A DNA stretch of 64,000 nucleotides from Mariannaea sp. PMI_226 (lineage: Eukaryota > Ascomycota > Sordariomycetes > Hypocreales > Nectriaceae): contig JANFOG010000004.1 of assembly GCA_024336345.1 (NCBI GenBank), positions 1,736,001 to 1,800,000 of the forward strand. Direction: 5' to 3'. How positions within the stretch are numbered: the stretch's first letter is position 1; every line of letters begins with the position of its first letter. Positions 57,766 to 64,000 of this stretch are shown piece by piece. The notes below the pieces were generated by a model. The model was given only the letters and a program-made list of their open reading frames with translations. It made no database searches and was not told the origin of the DNA. A program made the translations under genes and the position numbers.

Positions 57766-60579
57766 TCAAAGGTTTGCTGCTACTTCTATTGAAGACAACT
57801 GTGCACCATTCTTTATGAGAAGCTCTATCATCGCCTTATCGCCAGTTATCTTTGCCCCTCCCAACGCGCTGGTAGAGTGCTCGTCCAGCGCGTTGACGTC
57901 TGCGCCTCTTTCGAGAAGCATTTTGACTATCGGCAGGCTTCCCCCTACTGCTGCTGCATGCAGAGCGTTCTCGGAAGTTGCGCCATGGTCAAGAAGCAGC
58001 CTGGCTATATCTTCGTTGCCTTCCGTCGCTGCTGCCTGCAAAGCGTTCCCATAAAAGCCGCCTTGTGCATTGACATTTGCGCCACGATCAAGGAGCAATT
58101 TGACTGTCTTCAGGCAGCGGTTTGCTGACGCTGCTTGCAGAGCAGTACCCCAATGCCCGCCTTGTGTGTTGATCTGGGCACCGTAGTCAAGAAGCAGTGG
58201 AACTAGAGGGTGGGATGTCCTTTGTGAAGCTGCTACCTGGAGGGCATTCCCAAGCCGTCCGCAAGGGGCATTAACGTCTACCCCTTTGTTGAGAAGAAAT
58301 TGGACAATTGTCTTGCTACCACCATAGGCTGCCGCTTGAAGAGCATTTCCGGAACTTCCACATGGCTCGTTGAGATCCGCTCCTTTCTCGATGAGTAGTC
58401 TGGCGATCCTTTCATGCCTATGTATGAGAGCGGCATGCAGGGCAGTTCCATGGAGCCCAGCACGAATTACCAAGGCACTGGAGAGTTCCAAAGGTGTCAT
58501 TCCACGGATTATTTCAGATAAAACTGATTCCAGTCCCAAAAGGGATGCATAATACAAACGTGTTGCCATCTCCCCAATGTGTGGGCTGAGTTGATCCCTT
58601 GATCGAGCCCACAAGTCGAACGAGCCTGCAGTGTCCTGGAATAGTCGAAGTACTTGGGATTCAACATGATACAGCGCCTTGTCCCCGCGACTGTAGTGCT
58701 CATCCCAAGTGGCTGAAGCATAGCGTATAAATGGATAGTCTGATAAGTCAGCGTCTGGACTCAAAAGGGCGGGTTCCAGCAAATAAGTTAGACAGATAGA
58801 CGCTATCTCCGCGTGAGCTTTCGATCGTTTGACAGTGAAGTTCGCGGCTCCGCACTGGCTTATCCTTTCGGATTCTAGGTATTCTTGGACCGAATAGTGT
58901 GCGATGCGTAGTGTCGTCTCGTCGTTGTAGAGGTTCAGATCAGCCTCAACAAGCCCGGGACAGAGCTTGTGAATTGAATGAACATCTCTCAGTCTCCGCT
59001 TCCGATTGAGCTTTGGGTCATCGCCAAGCTCCACAGCGATTCCGTCAATGACCTCCGATACTTTTAGCGGTCGTCGAGAACAGCAGAGTAGGGTCAACAA
59101 ACGCTGAGCATAATCCAAGGAGGTTAGAGGGATGTTGGATAACATCCGCTCGTACGTCTCGTCTAGGGATCGAGGTAGCGAATACAGCAATCGCTCCAGT
59201 AGGTCCTCCGATTCGGGGCACATTTCAAGCGCTTTGAACTGACATTCTACCCATCGAAATCTGTCTTATTAGAACTTGGAAAACTTGCATGGGAAAGAGG
59301 CGGAATGGACTTACACTCCTTGAGCACGCTGTGTCAGGACCTCCTCTATCTGGCCATGATGATCCTTCCACTTTCGCAGCCGCCGATGGCTCTTAAGATG
59401 ATCTGAGATGAACGCTGCAATATCCTTGTCGACGGATTCGTTCTTCATTGATATGGCTTCGCATTGCAACTCCTCAAGGTCATCACGAATGAGAGTCTCA
59501 TCACGACTTGTGACGAGGATATGGAGACCGGGTTCCTGCCATTCACAGATTTCCGCCAAGGCTTCAAGTACATATCCCTGGTGCGTCTCCCGAGGGCTTT
59601 CATCAAGAGCGTCTAGGAAGATGTACACGTCATCAAACATTTTGACTATTTCGAGCAGGCTGTCCAGCAAGAACTCATCAGGTGGTGTTGCACCACGACA
59701 CGCTTTCTGTAAGGCCAAAAGCAGTTCGTGGCCTTTGTCAAGCTGGCCGGATAACTGGAGGACTAAAGCTCGGAGCATGGCAGAGGTATCTTGCTTGGAG
59801 ATGTTGTTGAAAGTGAAAAAGAAGAATGCGATTCCGATGCGTGGATTGGACTTCCGATGCTGATAGGCGTGCCGGATGGCCGTAGAGCACATCACTGACT
59901 TGCCACACCCGGCAAAGCCATAGAGCCAGATGAGGGAATGAGGAGCTGAGAGCCATGTGGAGAAGGAGGAGCCTTGGACAAACCAAAGCCCGGTGCCAGG
60001 ATACCACTTTTTGCAGGCTTCATTGTAGTTGATGGTGGCATCCGGTGCGCTCAGCCAGCTCTGGGTTGCCGATGAGATCTGCTCAGCTCTAACAAGACTC
60101 AGGAGTGCTTTGGTATCCACGATGTCGTCTTGGATATGGCCCATGCCATCATGTTGCAGTACTTGAAGTGCGAGGGAAAGATTTCGGACGACCTCCTTGA
60201 CATCCTCATCAAGTTTTTCCAGCGTACTCTGCCGGAAAGGGTACGCAAGTCTGCGGAACTTAGCTCGAGCGCTCTTTGTGCCCCTATTTCTGAACTTTTC
60301 GTTCTCGTCCTTGAGCTCCTCGATACATTCGTTGCATTCTTGAATGAATTTCTCGATATTCTTGAGCACGCCGCTCTCGTCAGGGCGGAACTTGCGATTC
60401 GTCAGTTGCTTTTGCAAAGTCTCAAGTATGTCAAAGAGCTGTTCTAGATTTCTAGCTGTGGATGCGACATCTTTATCCTGACTCTTGTATGCCGTGTAGT
60501 ATTCGATGAGGCCTTGGGTAGCTTGGATGCCCAACGAAATGAGGCCTGCTACACTAGCAGCAACAGATACCCCGTCCAT
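57766..60579 (-). CDS. NOD-like receptor: HeLo-like N-terminus, NACHT, ankyrin repeats
   Basis: Fungal STAND/NLR protein. Such proteins act in non-self recognition and programmed cell death (heterokaryon incompatibility), but this member's role is unknown. Exons on the minus strand: 60579-59315 and 59260-57766 (intron 59261-59314); 919 residues. The start gives MDGVSVAASVAGLISLGIQA, the usual opening of the HeLo-like N-terminal domain (about 1-170). NACHT: P-loop GFAGCGKS at 221-228, Walker B DDVYIFLDALDE at 316-327, sensor-like HILVTSRDE. The junction restores VFRWVECQ. A winged-helix region follows (LLYSLPRSLDETYERML), then about seven ankyrin repeats (about 690-910) with a recurring GNALQAAA start. 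The frame stays open upstream to an ATG at 60729, but the extra 50 residues have no family similarity. Confidence 0.9.
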
Positions 60580-63500
60580 GATTTGTCGATAGAAGTAACC
60601 AGTATAGACGCTTGAGGAGCACGGAGTCTCCTTGGTCGTCTTTATATCATACTTTTGCGAGGAGGCGGATGAATCCAAGAAGGACAACTCATAAGCGCCC
60701 GACTGGAGAGGCCATACTGGGGGTTGCATCTGGACCCTGTCTCACGGCGCATATGCAGGTGACCTTAACACATACCAAATGTTTCTCCAACCACACGAAG
60801 ACAAGTCCTGTTTCTGTTGGTTGTTGGAATTGGCCGGGGGTTGAAAGTCGAAGTGAGCCATTAAGAGTGGTAGGATGGGTGGGGGCCAAGGGACAAGGGG
60901 CCATCTAATAGCGCCGCTTTGCACAGCGCAACCAACGCTCTCGGTACGAAATACTCGTATCATAACAGGATATATGAGTCGTCTCTCGTTCACTATCAGC
61001 CTTCGGTAATAATCTTGTGCTGGAACATCAGCCAACATAGCCTTCGCGTTGTTACTGCTATGGGGTTGGCTGCCCTTTCTCTTACGGCTGAGATTAACAG
61101 CCAGAAGAAACGACATCAATGAGAAAGAAGACAATAACGGGAGTAATGGAGTTGACAAGAAGCGTGAATAACATAACCTAGACTAGCGGGCTCTCTGAAC
61201 GTTGCCGCATACTGAGGCCTGTGACACAACGCTAGAGAGCAACAAAGAAGAACCAACGTCAGTCATGACCTGTTATATCTGTCGTATGAGCTCATCCAGA
61301 CTGGTCGACATATTCATCACTGAGCTGTCCCAACAAAAGCTACCTGCTCAAAGGAGTTGGGGGACTTGTTTGCTTGTAAGCAAAGCGATCCATGTTGAGG
61401 TGGTTGTAATTCAGCCCCCATCTTGCAGTAGATTGGGGTCGGCGGCAAACTGCAGGCCCTTTCCCCTCAGAGAAGAAAACGGTGAGGTTGTTGTAAACCA
61501 CGAGTTCTAAATATACAGGCTATAAGCTGGATCTGCTCTTATAAAACCCCTTAATACGGGGCAGTGCCGCGGGTGAATGCCAGTAACAGGGCGAATTCAA
61601 TTCCAGCTGAGGCTTCAGCGCTTACAACAATGCAACCACCTGGTACATGAGCCAACAGAAAGGACATGGATATCAAATGACGGACCAACAGTCTATCAGT
61701 CCTTGCACGCGATACCGTCTCCGTGGCTATTTGGGCTGTGGCATGGAACCTGACATTTTATCCAATTACACTTAGATTCGGGGACCAATTAATACGGAGG
61801 TTTGTTTTTTGTACTCCCGTGTTCTTTGGCCGTACAGACTTGGGCGAAGCAGATCGGGCAGCTTTCAATTGTGGAGTCCGGCACCAGCAGCCTTATAGCC
61901 AAGACTGTCCATCTGCTGGGTCTCCATATATGCAAAATAGGGGGATTGTCATTGAAACAGGATTGTGTTCATGCTAATGGCAAGCCAAGAGCATCTTGCA
62001 TTGTGGCCCAGCTGCATTAATTTGCCTCCTCATTGAGGCCGGGGGCGTTGTTGGGATTGATTTGCTACTTGACGTGTCACATTTCCATTGAGATCTGATG
62101 TTTCGTGAGCAACTGGAAACACGGGGCAGGCTTCACGTTGGTAAATGGTACCGCCATGGACGACCAACGATACAGCCTGCTGTAGTATTCGTTACGTGTA
62201 AGGCTGTTCTGGCATTTTGGATAGGTAGGTAGTTGTGGATAATATATGAAACAAGCCCAATAAAATATATCGTGCAGGAGGATGGGTGTATATGTATGGA
62301 TGTCTGATGGCTGGAGGCAAAAGGAATGCGGATTTAATGCGCTGATATTTCCAAGGGCCAAAAACAAGGCAAGTAATAATCATTACTGATGTATGTTTAT
62401 TTCCATCAGTTGTTACGGCCACAACTTTGGGCCATGCACAGACCAGTGGTGTGTTGGTTTTGATGAGCTTGCTTGCAAACAACTCAAACAACTTCGATTT
62501 CTTCATCCTTGATGGGAGTGGGTGCTCCTTAGCTGTTTAAAACCCTGAGTCATTAAAAGGTGCAAGATGACGGAAGTAGGCAACTTATTAAGCTATGTTG
62601 CAACCCGAATGACTCCATCCAAAGTCTGTGCAGCAAGCAGATTCCGATAAGCACGCCATTTTATCTCTCCATTTCTCGTAACCGATTTTGAATGCTTCAC
62701 ATGGGTTTTTTTTTTCCTTCTCTTTTTTTTTGGGGTAGCGGTTGACCGAGGATGTCAACACACCGTCCCTCCCCTCCCCCTCCCCTTGGTCAAATCAGTC
62801 CTGCTGCCTCAATTGGAAATCCAGCAGGACACACAACATGATAGTCGCTCGCATCTCGCCGCCTCCCTTCTACGGCGGCGTCTAGAAAACGACCTTCAGG
62901 AACGGGAACCACAAATGATCAGCCATCAGAAGACAGATACCGGACATAGCGGCCACACGCTGGCACGGGATTGGCTGGTATTTACATAACAGGGGTTCCA
63001 GGGTCTTCACAAATATGGCTTTAGGCCCGAAATGGTTTGATGTCGTATCTAAGTCGAACATACAATGCAAGACTTTGTCCAATCAAGCCGTTGACTCCAG
63101 CTCCTTCACAGGGACTTTTGACAACAACACACAACTCAAAGGGGGTCCTTTCCCTTCTATCGCTCACTCGCCTGCTCGCCTTGCTTAGGTTATGTCTTTA
63201 TCGCCGAGGTTGATGCTTTCCTTTAGAGCGTTCGGTCGAGAGATGGAGAGATGGGGTAGTATTACGCGATTTCTGCCTTGTAATGTGCAACCACGCAGGA
63301 CTGCAACATGGTTCATGGTCTTCAGGGATGGATCTGGTTTACCGGTTCCCGTCTCTCCACCGTCGTCCCTCAAAGGCAAGACGAGGTTACAAGCTGCCCC
63401 ATCTGCAAGCCAGATAGACAATTAATGTCTTATTCCGCTCCAGCATTCCGCTCCAGCTCCAGCATTGGAAGAGAAAATGCAACCTCGTTGATGCAACAGG

Positions 63501-64000
63501 GGACTTTTGATCATGTCAAAGGTCGGAGGGGCTTTGCCATTTCGAAAACCAAACTTTGGCATCTTACTTGCGACAAAGCACGAATCATTGTCCGTGCATG
63601 ATCTTCGATGGCTTCGTAGTAGTTTTATGAGTCGTCCTTAGGTAATCTTATGCAGAATAATCCGGGGGAATACGTAAAACGGCATTGGTGGCAGATACAT
63701 AGTACAGCCATCACAGGTAGAATACTCCGTCCAGTGATAAGGCTCAGCCTAGTTGGGCAACGGAGAAGATGGCCCGCTCCGTATCTCACACTGCCGCCTC
63801 CCGACAAGACCACCCCCTGGATTAGACTTGGCATAAAGCTTAACTTGCCAGGTCCAGATCTGATCGTCCGCGGTGACCCTGACTCGGCCGCGGCTGGGCT
63901 TCCTTTCTGGGTAGCCCTCCGAGCTGAGAGCGAGCAGCTGTGCTGGCCTAGGCTGCTTGCGTTCTATTATGCCTGCCTTGACACTGCCGTGATTCCCGGG
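60580..64000. other. right-end region without recognised genes
   Basis: 3.4 kb in which I find no family signature and no consistent exon chain. The receptor promoter lies at its left. T-runs occur near 62708 and 62726, and a C/T-rich stretch at 62766-62788. Short frames (for example 62786-62989 and 63192-63425) look random. A gene continuing beyond 64000 cannot be excluded. Confidence 0.5.

Noticed and set aside
60580..60729. N-terminal extension of the receptor from the ATG at 60729
   Set aside because: The frame is open, but the family begins at MDGVSV (60579) and the extra 50 residues show no similarity.
63192..63425. Short ATG-initiated frame near the right edge
   Set aside because: No similarity, no splice continuation found, and overlapping frames of equal quality.

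Overview
The window is genomic DNA of a filamentous ascomycete (Pezizomycotina, probably a Sordariomycete; order not proven). Genes on both strands are interrupted by short GT-AG introns (about 50-150 nt, one of 466 nt). The proteins are fungal orthologues: ERG25, KapC, Nca2, Dad4, Got1, Ykt6, profilin, Arp5, Ies6. One ankyrin-repeat protein has the fungal NACHT architecture, and one megasynthase derives from a PKS-NRPS. Intergenic stretches are long (0.3-3.5 kb). I saw no rRNA, tRNA, CRISPR array or intact transposon. All exon joins below were worked out by hand from frame, splice sites and family conservation.

Layout. 1-5178 (minus): 3'-truncated Slh1/ASCC3-type helicase of ribosome quality control. 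6966-15362 (plus): a short-chain dehydrogenase followed by an unusual megasynthase. The megasynthase carries half of a polyketide-synthase dehydratase fold, then C-A-T-T-R, and has no KS, AT or KR. This is the most unusual locus of the window and may be a small specialised-metabolism locus. 15766-19317: two conserved fungal proteins of unknown function. 21790-25061: HIRAN-SNF2-RING (HLTF/Rad5-like) DNA-repair ATPase with two SUMO-interaction-like motifs. 25395-27532 (minus): Nca2, a mitochondrial protein. 30523-31609: ERG25 sterol C-4 methyl oxidase. 33565-34271: pterin-4a-carbinolamine dehydratase with a mitochondrial-type leader. 37786-39386: KapC-like bZIP factor.

40167-44835 is a compact nuclear block: Arp5 (minus), the DASH subunit Dad4 (minus) and, divergently, Ies6 (plus). 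Arp5 and Ies6 are known to form one module of the INO80 remodeller, so partner subunits lie about 1.6 kb apart with one tiny gene between them. 46024-48352: Got1 (plus) and profilin (minus), converging. 48353-52941 is mostly non-coding, with one small cysteine-rich ORF that could be secreted. 52942-54999: a long disordered protein. 55787-56691 (minus): the SNARE Ykt6. 57766-60579 (minus): a NOD-like receptor (HeLo-like N-terminus, NACHT, ankyrin repeats). From 60580 to the right edge I see no convincing gene.

Most genes are housekeeping. The accessory candidates are the DH-stub/C-A-T-T-R megasynthase with its neighbouring SDR, the NACHT-ankyrin receptor and the small cysteine-rich ORF.
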